From assembly GCF_010731695.1 (NCBI RefSeq), contig NZ_AP022586.1:1426001-1490000 (forward strand): a stretch of 64,000 bases of DNA, in the 5' to 3' direction. The notes beneath the pieces are model-generated. The model was not told the origin of the DNA, did no database searches, and saw only the letters and a program-made list of their open reading frames with translations. Below are positions 37,600-46,848 of this stretch, one piece after another (position 1 is the first letter of the stretch; each line of letters opens with the position of its first letter). The DNA comes from Mycolicibacterium litorale (GTDB lineage: Bacteria; Actinomycetota; Actinomycetes; Mycobacteriales; Mycobacteriaceae). A program made the position numbers and the translations under genes.

Positions 37600-38037
37600 A
37601 TGTCACAGTGTGCGGTGCAGCGGTGTCCTCGTGAAGCGACGTGGCCCATCAGATTGAAGGAGGCGGGAGAGGTTTCGGCGACCTTCATCGCAACCGACGT
37701 CTGTAAACCGCACTGGGACCTGCTGTCCAGCAAGTCGGTCGAGTGGATCCTCGAGATAACGAAGGACCCCCTGAACGAACGTTGGCACCAGCAGACATTG
37801 ATCGTTGGTGAAGACCTCAAGCCGCTCGACGAGTTCATCGTCGAAGAGGCGACGCGCAAAGAGCGGCCCGACGTCTACTCGCGAATCTTCAGCGATAACG
37901 ACCATGATGGCCCCCACATCGACCTCAAGTTGCGACGCCGGGGATGCGACGAGGTTGAGTCGGTGACGATTGTCGTCCCGAAGTCGCTGATCGCTGAATT
38001 AATCGAGTTGCTCGGGGGCACCACGCCGCCATCCTGA
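37600..38037 (+). CDS. Hypothetical protein with N-terminal Cys pair
   Basis: 145 residues from ATG 37600 (GTG 37591 is possible). The start QCAVQRCPREATWPIRL plus later TDVCKPHW resembles a small zinc-binding module. Slightly AT-richer than the satellite core and separated from it by a 50 bp gap, so it is probably an independently expressed accessory gene. Function unknown; position near attR is where satellites keep cargo. Confidence 0.55.
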   Translation: MSQCAVQRCPREATWPIRLKEAGEVSATFIATDVCKPHWDLLSSKSVEWILEITKDPLNERWHQQTLIVGEDLKPLDEFIVEEATRKERPDVYSRIFSDNDHDGPHIDLKLRRRGCDEVESVTIVVPKSLIAELIELLGGTTPPS

Positions 38038-38075
38038 CGGTCGCTACATTGGCATTTCGCGAAGGGGGATTGACG

Positions 38076-38351
38076 ATGGCTGATCCATGGAGAGCTGAGC
38101 CGATCGGGGCTGGCCGGTTCCGCATAGTCAACGTGTCGGACGGCAAGCTGGCGATGATCACATTGTCGCCGTTCGGTTCTACTGAAGCGCAGGTGATCAC
38201 GGGCGGTGCGAAGGAGGATCCGCACGTGGTGAAGTCTCCGATCGAGCCCGGTGACTTCTTCGTGGCGATTGTTCGCGGCGAAGGCGTGCGAGTCACCGCG
38301 ACCGCGGTTCCGTCGATGACGCCGGTGTATTTCGATCTGCTGGTGTCTTAG
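38076..38351 (+). CDS. Small accessory protein
   Basis: 91 residues. ATG 38076 has GAAGGGGG 8 bp upstream; the TACATT at 38045-38050 would suit a mycobacterial -10. Mostly beta-strand sequence (GRFRIVNVSDGKLAMITLSP) with no family recognised. It lies in the cargo end of the island. Confidence 0.5.
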   Translation: MADPWRAEPIGAGRFRIVNVSDGKLAMITLSPFGSTEAQVITGGAKEDPHVVKSPIEPGDFFVAIVRGEGVRVTATAVPSMTPVYFDLLVS

Positions 38352-38395
38352 CCGCCGGCTACCGGTGAGGGGCTCGAAAAAGGGGTGCGCCGCAG

Positions 38396-38854
38396 TCAGT
38401 GGTTACTAAGCCGTTCGACTTCTTCGGCGGCACAGAGGAGCGCGGCGGCGAGTTGCTTGGCCTCGTCGACGCTGAGGGCGTTGTCGATGCCTCCCTCGAC
38501 CAACACCTCGCGCTCCGTGCGACCGTCCTCGTATTGGCGGCCAGTGATCCGGATCGTTGTCCCGGCGGCTTTCCGTTCGGTGCCGTAGAAGTACCTCGAC
38601 CACGAACCGTCCTCGCACCAGTCGGTGTCCCAGTCGAGGCACCCGGTGCTGTCGGACGGTTCTGCGATCGCGCCGACCATGGCGGTGCCGATGTTGCCGA
38701 CGACGTAGCGGCGAGCCTCGTACCGGAGGGCTCCGTCGCGGTAAGGGGAGCTGGCGCCGACGCGTTCTTCGCGCTCGAGCGCGGCCAGTTGCGCGGGGGT
38801 GAGCTGGTCCGCGAGGTCCCGCCACGTGCGGACGTTCTCGGGTGTTGTGGTCAC
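38396..38854 (-). CDS. Accessory hypothetical protein near attR
   Basis: 152 residues on the opposite strand from the rest of the right arm, converging on the preceding gene. Starts MTTTPENVRTWRDLADQLTP; centre VGNIGTAMVGAIAEPSDSTG; acidic helical end. The inverted orientation and solo expression are typical of lysogenically expressed cargo such as superinfection or defence genes, but no motif supports a specific role. Confidence 0.6.
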   Translation of the reverse strand: MTTTPENVRTWRDLADQLTPAQLAALEREERVGASSPYRDGALRYEARRYVVGNIGTAMVGAIAEPSDSTGCLDWDTDWCEDGSWSRYFYGTERKAAGTTIRITGRQYEDGRTEREVLVEGGIDNALSVDEAKQLAAALLCAAEEVERLSNH

Positions 38855-38891
38855 GATGTTCTCCTATCAGAGGTGGTGGACATCCGCGCGC

Positions 38892-38913
38892 GTACAGCAA
38901 CCGGTACAGCAAC
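38892..38913 (+). repeat. Candidate integrase arm-type sites (right)
   Basis: Identical to 28542-28563: GTACAGCAAC-CG-GTACAGCAAC, direct orientation, 106 bp inside attR. Confidence 0.65.
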
Positions 38914-39019
38914 GCGGTCGATTTCTGGGGTGTCTCGGTAGGTTCGCCGATGTTCCGGCCAGCCGATCTACCAGCACTTTCCGGTCATCGGCGGTCATCC
39001 GCGGACGCCACTATTGAGC

Positions 39020-39079
39020 CTGGGGGTCAAGTGGTCGCAGGTTCAAATCCTGTCAGCCCGACGCAGGTCAGAGGCGGTT
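39020..39079 (+). repeat. attR: 60 bp direct repeat
   Basis: Perfect copy of 28437-28496, containing the tRNA-Pro 3' half without a 5' half, so it is a remnant left by integration rather than a second tRNA gene. Confidence 0.93.
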
Positions 39080-39105
39080 CTCGAGAGATCGAGAGCCGCC
39101 TTTTT
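39072..39105 (+). terminator. Displaced host tRNA-Pro terminator
   Basis: AGGCGG..CTCGA-GAGA-TCGAG..CCGCCT stem followed by five Ts. Stronger than the copy now behind the tRNA; likely the original terminator, pushed 10.6 kb away by the insertion. Confidence 0.75.
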
Positions 39106-39185
39106 CGTGATGCGAGTCAGCCCGGCCGAAAGATTGTGAACAACTATCACGGTCTTCTCAATGTTCACGGTGATATCACGAGTAA

Positions 39186-39722
<537 letters not shown>

Positions 39723-39807
39723 CGCCGACCGCCTCGGCTCCCGATAGGTTGGCCAGACCTGTCAGCGAGCACCACCTGTGTACGGCGAGGATGAGCGGGG
39801 CAACCCT

Positions 39808-41043
39808 ATGGACGTGACCGGACACGACCTGTTCGCCGACCGCTACGTCCTGAAGGGGCCGCTCGGCGTCGGCGGGATGGCCGAGGTCCGCGACGCCTTG
39901 GACACCCGACTCGACCGGCCGGTCGCGATCAAACTGCTACACCCCGCGATGAGAGCCCAGCCGGAGATCCTCAACCGGTTCCGCGACGAGGCCCGCTCGG
40001 CGGCGATGCTCTCGCACCCGAACATCGTCGCGGTGCACGACTACGGCGACTACGACGGCACACCGTTCATCGTCATGGAACGCCTGCCCGGCCAGACCCT
40101 CCTCGACGTCGTCACGCGCGGTCCGATGCCGCCCGACCGGGTCCGCTCCATGCTCGACGACGTGCTGTCCGCCCTGACCGTCGCACACGCCGCGGGGCTT
40201 CTCCACCGGGACATCAAGCCGGCCAACATCCTGCTCTCGGCATCGGGGGACAGCTTCAAGGTCGGCGACTTCGGCATCGCCAAGACCGGCGGCGCCGCCC
40301 ACACCATGACCGGTCAGATCGTCGGCACGATGGCGTACATGAGTCCCGAGCGCATCACCGGCGCCCCCGCCTCGGTGGCCGACGACCTCTACGCGGTCGG
40401 GGTGATGGGTTACGAGGCGGTCGTGGCCCGCCGCGCCTTTGCCCAGGACACACCCGCCGCGATGGCGCGCGCCATCATGGACGACCCGCCCCCTCCGCTG
40501 CGTGCCATTCGCCCGGACCTCGATCAGTTCCTGGCCGGCACGATCGACCGCGCCATGACCCGTGACCCGGCACAGCGCTTCGGCGACGCCGCCCACATGC
40601 GTGCGGCCCTCAACGGCGACCGTCAAGCACTCGTCGCCGGCGCCGCGCCGGCCGTGGCGGCGGTCCCACGACCGGCCACCAGGGTTCTCGACCAGCCGCT
40701 GCCGCCATCGGAGCACTACGTGATGCCGCCGCCGTCACCGCCGTCTCGATGGCGCCGGTTACCGAGCCGCACCCGTAAGGCGATCTTCGCGGCCGCGGTC
40801 CTGGCGTGCCTGACCATCACCGGTCTCGCGCTGGCCGCCGACCCGTTCTCCACTGCACCGTCGCCGCCACCGGAACCGGTCAGCACGACCACGCCGGGGC
40901 CTCCGCCGAGCAGCACCCCGCCGCCACCGACGACGCCTGCGCCCGTCGTCGAACAACCGCGAGACGAGCCCGGCGGCAAGAAGGGAAACGGGGACAAGAA
41001 GAAAGAGGAGAAGGGCGGCGGTAACGGCCAAGGCAATCGGTGA
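39808..41043 (+). CDS. Membrane Ser/Thr protein kinase (Pkn family)
   Basis: 411 residues. Kinase domain about 8-270: glycine loop GPLGVGGMAEV, VAIK Lys, HRDIKPANILL catalytic loop, DFGIAK, and APE-like SPERITG. A Pro-rich linker leads to one TM (KAIFAAAVLACLTITGLALAA) and a short extracellular tail rich in Pro then Lys/Gly, with no PASTA or other sensor domain. ATG 39808 is preferred; GTG 39778 would add ten residues. Substrate unknown. Confidence 0.9.
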   Translation: MDVTGHDLFADRYVLKGPLGVGGMAEVRDALDTRLDRPVAIKLLHPAMRAQPEILNRFRDEARSAAMLSHPNIVAVHDYGDYDGTPFIVMERLPGQTLLDVVTRGPMPPDRVRSMLDDVLSALTVAHAAGLLHRDIKPANILLSASGDSFKVGDFGIAKTGGAAHTMTGQIVGTMAYMSPERITGAPASVADDLYAVGVMGYEAVVARRAFAQDTPAAMARAIMDDPPPPLRAIRPDLDQFLAGTIDRAMTRDPAQRFGDAAHMRAALNGDRQALVAGAAPAVAAVPRPATRVLDQPLPPSEHYVMPPPSPPSRWRRLPSRTRKAIFAAAVLACLTITGLALAADPFSTAPSPPPEPVSTTTPGPPPSSTPPPPTTPAPVVEQPRDEPGGKKGNGDKKKEEKGGGNGQGNR

Positions 41044-41079
41044 GCCCGGTCGGTCGGTCGCTGCCCAGTACGGCAGAGC

Positions 41080-41250
41080 TCAGGCTGCGGGGGTGAAGCC
41101 CGGATCCGTGTGGGCGTCGAGGCCGGGATGCGTCGCTGCGGCCAGCACGTCGTTCGCGCACACCGCGCAGTAATTCACACCCAACGTGGGGTACCCGCAT
41201 GCCCTGCACGCAGCCACCCGCGGCATCTCTGCGAACCAACTCGCGCCCAT
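41080..41250 (-). CDS. 56-residue zinc-ribbon protein
   Basis: An ATG at 41250 opens a frame reading MGASWFAEMPRVAACRACGY, then NYCAVCANDVLAAATHPGLD, ending at 41080. Two CxxC pairs separated by 10 residues are a classic treble-clef/zinc-ribbon pattern. It is convergent with the kinase gene and back-to-back with the DUF4239 gene. Its compactness and paired Cys argue that it is coding; function unknown. Confidence 0.65.
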   Translation of the reverse strand: MGASWFAEMPRVAACRACGYPTLGVNYCAVCANDVLAAATHPGLDAHTDPGFTPAA

Positions 41251-41385
41251 GACGTCACACCCCTTCGCTGATGAGGCCGGGGTACCCTCCGCGGGTCAAG
41301 ATCACGCAGGGCGACGGAAAAACGCCGCTGGGAGCCGGGCGGCACCGTAGTCTCACTCGCGACGCCCACAGGCAGGAGCGCAACG

Positions 41386-42171
41386 ATGACCGCTTGGCTC
41401 GTCAGCGCCGTCCCCTCAGGGCTGTTGTTCATCGGTCTCGTCGTGGTGATCGCCGGCGGCGCCATCCTCCTGCGGATGTTCCTGCGCCGGCGGTTTTCCG
41501 CCCTGGCCCGCGACGAACACAACGACGTCACCAAGTTCACCTACGGCTTCATCGGCTTCGTCTACGCGTTCTTCATCGGATTCGTCGTCTCCGCCATGTG
41601 GGGCCAGATCAACACCGCCGACGGCGGCGCCCGCGCCGAGGGCGCGGCCGCTGTGCAGATCGCCACCGACTCAGCGGTTTTCGATGCAGCCGACCGGGAC
41701 CGCATCCGGCGGAGCCTCCTCGCCTACGAGGAATCCGCCGTCGCCGAATGGGAACGGGGCGCCACCGTGCGCGATCCGGAGACCGACGGTGCGCTCGCGG
41801 GCGTCTACGCCGCACTCGGTCAGGTCCGGGCGACCACCGAACCGCAGAAGACGCTGCTCGCCAAGTCGTATGCCAACCTCGACACGCTCAGCCAGGGCCG
41901 CACGGTGCGCATCCTCACCGCCCGCGGGGACACCGGCCCGCCATGGCCACTGTGGGCCGTCATCCTGCTCAACAGCGGGCTGGTGCTGGGCACCGCGATC
42001 GTCTACGGGGTGGACCGACCGCTACTGCACTACGCCATGGTGGCGATCGTGGGGATCATCGTCGCCGCCAACCTCTTCCTGGTGATCGAACTGTCGCATC
42101 CCTACCAGGGGGTGATAGGCACGTCCGTCGACCCGCTCCGTGAGGCGGTGTCGGTGCTGAGCGCTCGCTGA
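41386..42171 (+). CDS. DUF4239 membrane protein (bestrophin-like)
   Basis: 261 residues with two N-terminal TM helices (PSGLLFIGLVVVIAGGAIL and FTYGFIGFVYAFFIGFVVSA) and two C-terminal ones (about 192-212 and 217-237). The DUF4239 family resembles bestrophin channels. The last seven codons lie in a 22 bp sequence repeated at 44460; there the same frame ends in TAG just before a terminator, so the present 3' end was recreated by an insertion. Confidence 0.85.
   Translation: MTAWLVSAVPSGLLFIGLVVVIAGGAILLRMFLRRRFSALARDEHNDVTKFTYGFIGFVYAFFIGFVVSAMWGQINTADGGARAEGAAAVQIATDSAVFDAADRDRIRRSLLAYEESAVAEWERGATVRDPETDGALAGVYAALGQVRATTEPQKTLLAKSYANLDTLSQGRTVRILTARGDTGPPWPLWAVILLNSGLVLGTAIVYGVDRPLLHYAMVAIVGIIVAANLFLVIELSHPYQGVIGTSVDPLREAVSVLSAR
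42148..42169 (+). repeat. 22 bp direct repeat, left boundary of 2.3 kb insert
   Basis: Covers the final codons of the DUF4239 gene (VSVLSAR). Perfectly repeated at 44460-44481. Confidence 0.85.
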
Positions 42172-42514
42172 TCGGTCATTCAATGATGCATGATGTGCGC
42201 ACGCGTTCTCCGCGAAGGTGAAGGCTGGAATCGCTTCGAATTCAGGGCCGTTGGCTGGAAGAAGTAACTGAGGGTGCGGTAACTCACTGCACATCAACAG
42301 TCATCGCCTTTGACCGGACGTACGCTCGTGGCACACGCCTCTTAGCCGGGGGGCGACCACCCCTCGGACGATTGCGTCAGGTCCGAGCTGAGCATTCACC
42401 CCTAACGCAGTTGCTTCGGCAGGCGGGGCGCAGGCGTGAACTGGGAATTGGCACCGCTGGCTATGAGCTTTGAGTCGAAGCCTCGTCGGAGGACTTGTGC
42501 GCTTAGGACGCCGG
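42172..42514. other. Left non-coding part of 2.3 kb insert
   Basis: 343 bp with no credible gene. Includes TCATT-C-AATGA (42176-42186) 6 bp inside the boundary, which could be a recombinase or regulatory site. Confidence 0.45.
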
Positions 42515-43696
42515 TCACTCAGGTGGCCGTGGAGGCGGCGAGTCAACTCCCTGGTTCTCCTCCGCGGACACATCAGCCTTGACGGTCTCGCCGGGGGGAG
42601 AAGTACTCGATGTCCCGCCAGGAGACTGGCCCGTCGAGGCGCTTCGCGACATACGCTCTCCGGTCGGTTTTTCGGTCCGCTTCATTCGTCCGCGCTGCAG
42701 CCAGATCAGCCGCGCCCCGCCAGCGACAGAGGCGATGATTCCGGCCCACGTGGTCCAATTGGCGAAGATCTGTGCACTTGTGTAGGCAAGCGTTCGTTCG
42801 ACACGAAGCTCTAGCGGCATGTCCGTAACAAAGACGGCTCCGTTTCGGGTGGGCACTTCTATATGAACCGTCAGCAGCAAACTGTCAGTTGGTCGTTTAG
42901 GCCGGATGAACCAAGTCCACAAAAGTGCGACATCTTGAGATGTTGACGCGTCGACCGATTCACTTGGAGTGATGTCGGCATCATTGGTGTCAGCTATCAA
43001 ACGCGCTCTTGTCAGTGGTCCGATTCTGACATCGCCTGCTGGTATTGACTCGGAGCTCGGCAGCAGAGCGCGAATTGTCGACGTCAATTCATCTGAGTCG
43101 CCGATTTCAAGTCCGACGCGCTCGGTTCGATCGACGACCAGACGTTCCGGCTTATGCCATCTCGCCTGCTCTTGTATGAGGCCATCGAGCTCACGCTCAT
43201 TTGGTCCGAAGACTTCTGGGAGTTCGGAATTGCCGCCCGGTCCAGGTGCCCCCGCTGCGGGCAAACCTGGGCTGGCGGGGCCACCTGCTACTGGTAGACC
43301 CGGATCCGGGCCCGTCGCTCCATCAGAGTCGGAATCGTACTGAGGACCGCCGGCCCCGGTATCGGGCAGAAGCCACGGTCCGGGGGCGTCTTCGAAATGG
43401 GTCCATGCGGGTGTCTCAGGTGTGAGACCCGCCGGGGGAGGTGCTTCCCTTGGTACAGCGGAACGGGTCGGTGAGACGGGGGTGGTCGGCCTGCTCAGTG
43501 GCGGGCGCGGCGGCCGGGTTTGTGTGTCACTCATGGACTCGCCTAGCCGGCCGGTAGGCTTCACAGTGGTCGAATGCGTAGCAATGTCGCTTCGGTCCCG
43601 CAAGGAATCAGTGATGGCCGCCGCAAGCAGAAGGGCACCGGCCACGAGCAGGCATAACGCCAGAATCGAAGCCGGTGAGAACTTGGTTTGCCTCAC
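42515..43696 (-). CDS. Two-TM protein with Pro-rich linker and conflict-system-like beta domain
   Basis: 393 residues, GTG start. TM1 about 8-27 (SILALCLLVAGALLLAAAI), a Pro/Gly-rich linker (60-160), a folded domain (165-300) containing VVDRTERVGLEIGD and LLWTWFIRPKRPTDSLLLTV, TM2 about 311-333, then a low-complexity Ser/Thr/Pro tail. The W-x-W-x-x-x-P...L-x-L-x-V pattern recalls beta-sandwich domains seen in some actinobacterial caspase/TIR-type conflict proteins; I hold this loosely. Codon usage is less GC-biased than neighbours, indicating transfer. Confidence 0.6.
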   Translation of the reverse strand: MRQTKFSPASILALCLLVAGALLLAAAITDSLRDRSDIATHSTTVKPTGRLGESMSDTQTRPPRPPLSRPTTPVSPTRSAVPREAPPPAGLTPETPAWTHFEDAPGPWLLPDTGAGGPQYDSDSDGATGPDPGLPVAGGPASPGLPAAGAPGPGGNSELPEVFGPNERELDGLIQEQARWHKPERLVVDRTERVGLEIGDSDELTSTIRALLPSSESIPAGDVRIGPLTRARLIADTNDADITPSESVDASTSQDVALLWTWFIRPKRPTDSLLLTVHIEVPTRNGAVFVTDMPLELRVERTLAYTSAQIFANWTTWAGIIASVAGGARLIWLQRGRMKRTEKPTGERMSRSASTGQSPGGTSSTSPPGETVKADVSAEENQGVDSPPPRPPE

Positions 43697-44459
43697 GCGG
43701 GCCTCCCATAAAGCTGAGTCGGGTGCACGCCAGCCCGGCCGATGCGAGCACCAATCTGAGACTAGTCAGACCGATGGTTCAGAGCATCGCGCTGAGCAAT
43801 TGCGTTGGCGGCTTTATTGCACACATCGCTAACGATCGTTGGGGCAGCGTCGCGGTCCGCCACAGATCGCTTCTGCGGGATCGGGTTTGATGAGCGTCGC
43901 AGCGAGCCGCCTAACCGCAATCATGCAAACCAACCGAAAAAATCTGCCGCAATTGTTGCGTCGGCAACATCCCACGGTGGGCTTGCATACCGTATTTTGG
44001 TCGGCACCGGCACCGGCCACTGCAACGGAATGTGATATCTGCCAGTCGACCCCTATTGCTGTCACCAAGTCGGAGGGGGCTGTCAGTGCAAGCGGCGCTA
44101 TCGCCCCATGAGATCAAGACAGAAGCGCTGGGATGCGGCGGGGCGTATCACTGTCGCTCGGAGTCGCCTTCGATCGATGAAGGCTCGGAAAAGGGGCGGT
44201 CCTCTCAAGCGGCCGCTTAGCGCACTCGCATGGCCGCTCACCAGTCGGAAGACCATCCAGCGTGTAGATATAAAAGCTGTCGCTTCCTCAAGCGCTATTC
44301 ATCGTGAGGGCCGTTGGTCCGGTCAACCTTTTCCGCGGGCCTCACGGCCGAACGCTGTGACGGCATCGCCTCAGCCGGCCGCGAGGTCTGCACAACTGAG
44401 ATCCGAAAAGTCATTGGTCCGGTGCTCGGTCAAGGTGAGGTTGTTGGTGCGGCTGTCCA

Positions 44460-44481
44460 GTGTCGGTGCTGAGCGCTCGCT
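44460..44481 (+). repeat. 22 bp direct repeat, right boundary of 2.3 kb insert
   Basis: Same 22 bp as 42148-42169. Continues in frame to TAG at 44481-44483 and then to the terminator at 44499, so this copy sits on the original downstream flank. Confidence 0.85.
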
Positions 44482-44498
44482 AGGCGACGGAGCCGAAA

Positions 44499-44531
44499 GC
44501 GGGGGACGCCGGACGTACCGGCTTCCCCCGC
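44499..44531. terminator. Bidirectional terminator hairpin
   Basis: GCGGGGGACGCCGG pairs with CCGGCTTCCCCCGC with one mismatch around ACGTA. It originally terminated the DUF4239 gene and still serves the crotonase gene, whose stop is 9 bp away on the other strand. Confidence 0.65.
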
Positions 44532-44539
44532 AATCGATC

Positions 44540-45280
44540 TCAGTGCCCCGGAATGTGCAACCGCTTGAGAGATCCGAGGACCAGGCGGTCGGCGGCCAAC
44601 TCGTAGGACTGGCGCTCCGACAGGGACTCGACCGAGCGGAGCATCGCCCTGATCTCGTTGTGCACCCGCGGTTCTCCGGCGAGCAGTGCCCCGACCTTCT
44701 CGTTCACCGCGGCATCGAGAGCGCCGACGTCTTCGACGACCTCGTTGAGCAGACCGAGGCGCACCGCCTCGTCACCGGAGACCGGCAGTCCGCTGGCGGT
44801 GAGCCAGAACGCCGCCCGGCGGCCCACCATGTGCGGCAGCCACGCCAGCACCAGCGCGGGCGCCAGGTTGATGCGGACCTCGGGGAAGCTGAACCGTGCC
44901 GTCCGCGTCGCGACCGCGACGTCGCACAGCGCGGCCAGGCCCACCCCGAACCCCGCCGCATCGCCGTGGACCCGGGCCACGGTCACCAGCGGCGTGGCGG
45001 CCAGCGCCTCGTTGACGGCGATGAGGCGGCGCACCTCGGTGGGCAGGTCCTCGGGTGTCGCGGCGGTGCGTTCCCGCCCCAGGCAGAAGCTGTCGCCCGC
45101 CGCCGACAGCACCAGGAGGTGCACCCCCGCCGGCGGCACGGTCAGCACCGCGGCCAGCGCGTCACACATGTCCATCGACATGAGGTTGCCGCCGGGGCTG
45201 TCCAGGCGGACGGTCAGTACCGCACCGTCGCGCTCCACGGTCAGTCCCGGCACCGTCGCGATGTCGTCGGTCACCGTCAT
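44540..45280 (-). CDS. Enoyl-CoA hydratase/isomerase family protein
   Basis: 246 residues. Crotonase fold with the oxyanion-hole stretch HGDAAGFGVGLAALCDVAVA and FSFPEVRINLAP. The ATG overlaps the stop of the aldehyde dehydrogenase gene. One of the usual paired Glu residues of hydratases is not obvious, so isomerase, hydrolase or lyase activity is equally possible. Last gene of the GntR-led operon. Confidence 0.85.
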   Translation of the reverse strand: MTVTDDIATVPGLTVERDGAVLTVRLDSPGGNLMSMDMCDALAAVLTVPPAGVHLLVLSAAGDSFCLGRERTAATPEDLPTEVRRLIAVNEALAATPLVTVARVHGDAAGFGVGLAALCDVAVATRTARFSFPEVRINLAPALVLAWLPHMVGRRAAFWLTASGLPVSGDEAVRLGLLNEVVEDVGALDAAVNEKVGALLAGEPRVHNEIRAMLRSVESLSERQSYELAADRLVLGSLKRLHIPGH

Positions 45281-46821
45281 CAGTTCAGCCTCTCCAGCGC
45301 CACGCCGCCGTACCAGTCGACGTCGTCGGCGGCGGTGCGGATCGTCACCGCACGCACGTGGGTGAATTCGTCGAACGATTCGATGCCGCCCTCGCGCCCG
45401 TGTCCGCTCTCCCGGACCCCGCCCCAGGGCGAGGACGGGTCGAGCCGGTGATGGTCGTTGACCCAAACGATGCCGTGCTCCAGCTTCGAGGCGACCCGGT
45501 GCGCCCGGGCGACATCGCGCGTCCAGATCGACGAACCGAGCCCGTAGGGCGAATCATTGGCGATGGCAATGGCGTCCGCCTCGTCTGTGAAGGGGATCAC
45601 CACCAGCACAGGACCGAAGATCTCCTCGCGAGCCACCCGCATCTGGTTGTTCACATCCGCCAGGACGGTCGGGGCCACGAAATAGCCGTCGAGCCCCGGC
45701 ACGTCGACGGACTTGCCGCCGGTGGCCAGCGTCGCGCCTTCGGAGACACCGATCTCGACGTAGTCCAGGATGCGCTTGCGGGCCCGCTCGGAGATCACCG
45801 GGCCGAGCTGGGTGTCGGCCTGGCTCGGGTCACCGATCCGGATGCGTTCGGCTTGGGCCACCAGACCCGCCACGAAGTCGTCGTACACCGTCTCCTGCAC
45901 CAGGATCCGGGTCCCGGCGATGCACGTCTGGCCGGCCCCCACGAACCCGCCGAACGCCGCACCGCGGGACGAGACCTCGGTGTCGATGTCGTCGAACACC
46001 AGCACCGGGGTCTTCCCGCCCAGTTCCACCGTCGACTTCGCGAACCGGCGCGCCGTGGCGACCGAGATGATGCGGCCCACCTCCGTGCCGCCGGTGAACA
46101 CCACCTTGTCCACCAAACGGTGTTCGGCCAGACCCGCACCGGCCACCGGGCCGAGGCCCGGGATCACGTTCAGCACCCCGGGCGGGATACCGGCCTCGAG
46201 GGCGAGGTCGCCGACCAGCAGCGCGGTCAGCGGTGTCTGCTCAGAAGGCTTGAGCACCACGCTGTTCCCCGTCGCCAACGCCGGCGCCACACTCTTCGAC
46301 GCGATCATCAGCGGGTGGTTGAACGACGACAACGTCGCCACCACGCCGAGCGGGAAGCGCGAGGTGTAGGAGTGGTACGGCCCTGACATGGGGACCACCG
46401 AGTCCCGGCTGGCCAGCAGCAGTGCGGCGTTGTACCGGTACCACTCGGCCAGCCGGGTGATCTGCGCCTTGGTCTCGGTGATCGGCCTGCCGTTGTTGTC
46501 GGTCTCCAGGCGATAGAGCTTGTCCATGTCGCGCTCCAGCAGATCGCCGAAGCGGTTGAGGATGCGCGAGCGCTGGTGGATCGGCATCTGGGACCACACG
46601 CCGGAGTCGAACGCCTTCCGAGCCGACACCACGGCGCCGTCGGTGTCCTCGGCGCTCGCGCTGTGGCAGCGGGCGAAGACCTGTCCGGTGGCGGGGTTGA
46701 TCACGTCGAGGATCTCGCCGCCGCCGGGCCGGTGCTCACCGTCGATGAGCAGGCCGTGCACGCTGTCGCCGTTGAGCGAATGGGAAGTGGTCACAGCGGA
46801 AGTCGTAACCGATTGAGACAA
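45280..46821 (-). CDS. Aldehyde dehydrogenase
   Basis: 513 residues, TTG start with a weak SD. NAD(P)+-dependent oxidation of an aldehyde to an acid: VELGGKTPVLVFDDID carries the general-base Glu and GQTCIAGTRILVQE the nucleophilic Cys (about residue 305). Located between the transporter ATPase and the crotonase in one orientation, so it likely processes the imported compound. Substrate cannot be told from sequence. Confidence 0.92.
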   Translation of the reverse strand: MSQSVTTSAVTTSHSLNGDSVHGLLIDGEHRPGGGEILDVINPATGQVFARCHSASAEDTDGAVVSARKAFDSGVWSQMPIHQRSRILNRFGDLLERDMDKLYRLETDNNGRPITETKAQITRLAEWYRYNAALLLASRDSVVPMSGPYHSYTSRFPLGVVATLSSFNHPLMIASKSVAPALATGNSVVLKPSEQTPLTALLVGDLALEAGIPPGVLNVIPGLGPVAGAGLAEHRLVDKVVFTGGTEVGRIISVATARRFAKSTVELGGKTPVLVFDDIDTEVSSRGAAFGGFVGAGQTCIAGTRILVQETVYDDFVAGLVAQAERIRIGDPSQADTQLGPVISERARKRILDYVEIGVSEGATLATGGKSVDVPGLDGYFVAPTVLADVNNQMRVAREEIFGPVLVVIPFTDEADAIAIANDSPYGLGSSIWTRDVARAHRVASKLEHGIVWVNDHHRLDPSSPWGGVRESGHGREGGIESFDEFTHVRAVTIRTAADDVDWYGGVALERLN

Positions 46822-46848
46822 TTTGGATTCTTTCTCGTTTGGCAGGGT

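Larger units (their letters stand above)
42148..44481. mobile_element. 2.3 kb insertion flanked by 22 bp direct repeats, no recombinase
   Basis: The segment between the repeats is AT-richer than both flanks and separates the DUF4239 gene from its natural stop and terminator. It carries a single solid gene (42515-43696). Integration at a gene's 3' end with regeneration of that end is typical of tyrosine-recombinase elements, but no integrase is present, so it is either a remnant or moved in trans. Confidence 0.6.
43697..44539. other. AT-richer non-coding right part of insert and junction
   Basis: About 840 bp. Short frames on both strands around 43829-44111 have no start context or recognisable product. 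The base composition is the lowest-GC of the window near 43900-43960. It contains the right 22 bp repeat and the terminator below. I see no RNA gene. Confidence 0.5.

Noticed and set aside
39020..39093. Second tRNA-Pro gene
   Set aside because: Only the 3' half from the anticodon loop onward is present; no 5' acceptor or D-arm. It is the attR copy.
43829..44111. Short frames on both strands in the AT-rich part of the 2.3 kb insert
   Set aside because: They overlap each other, have poor start contexts and no recognisable domains; no transposase or integrase could be identified.
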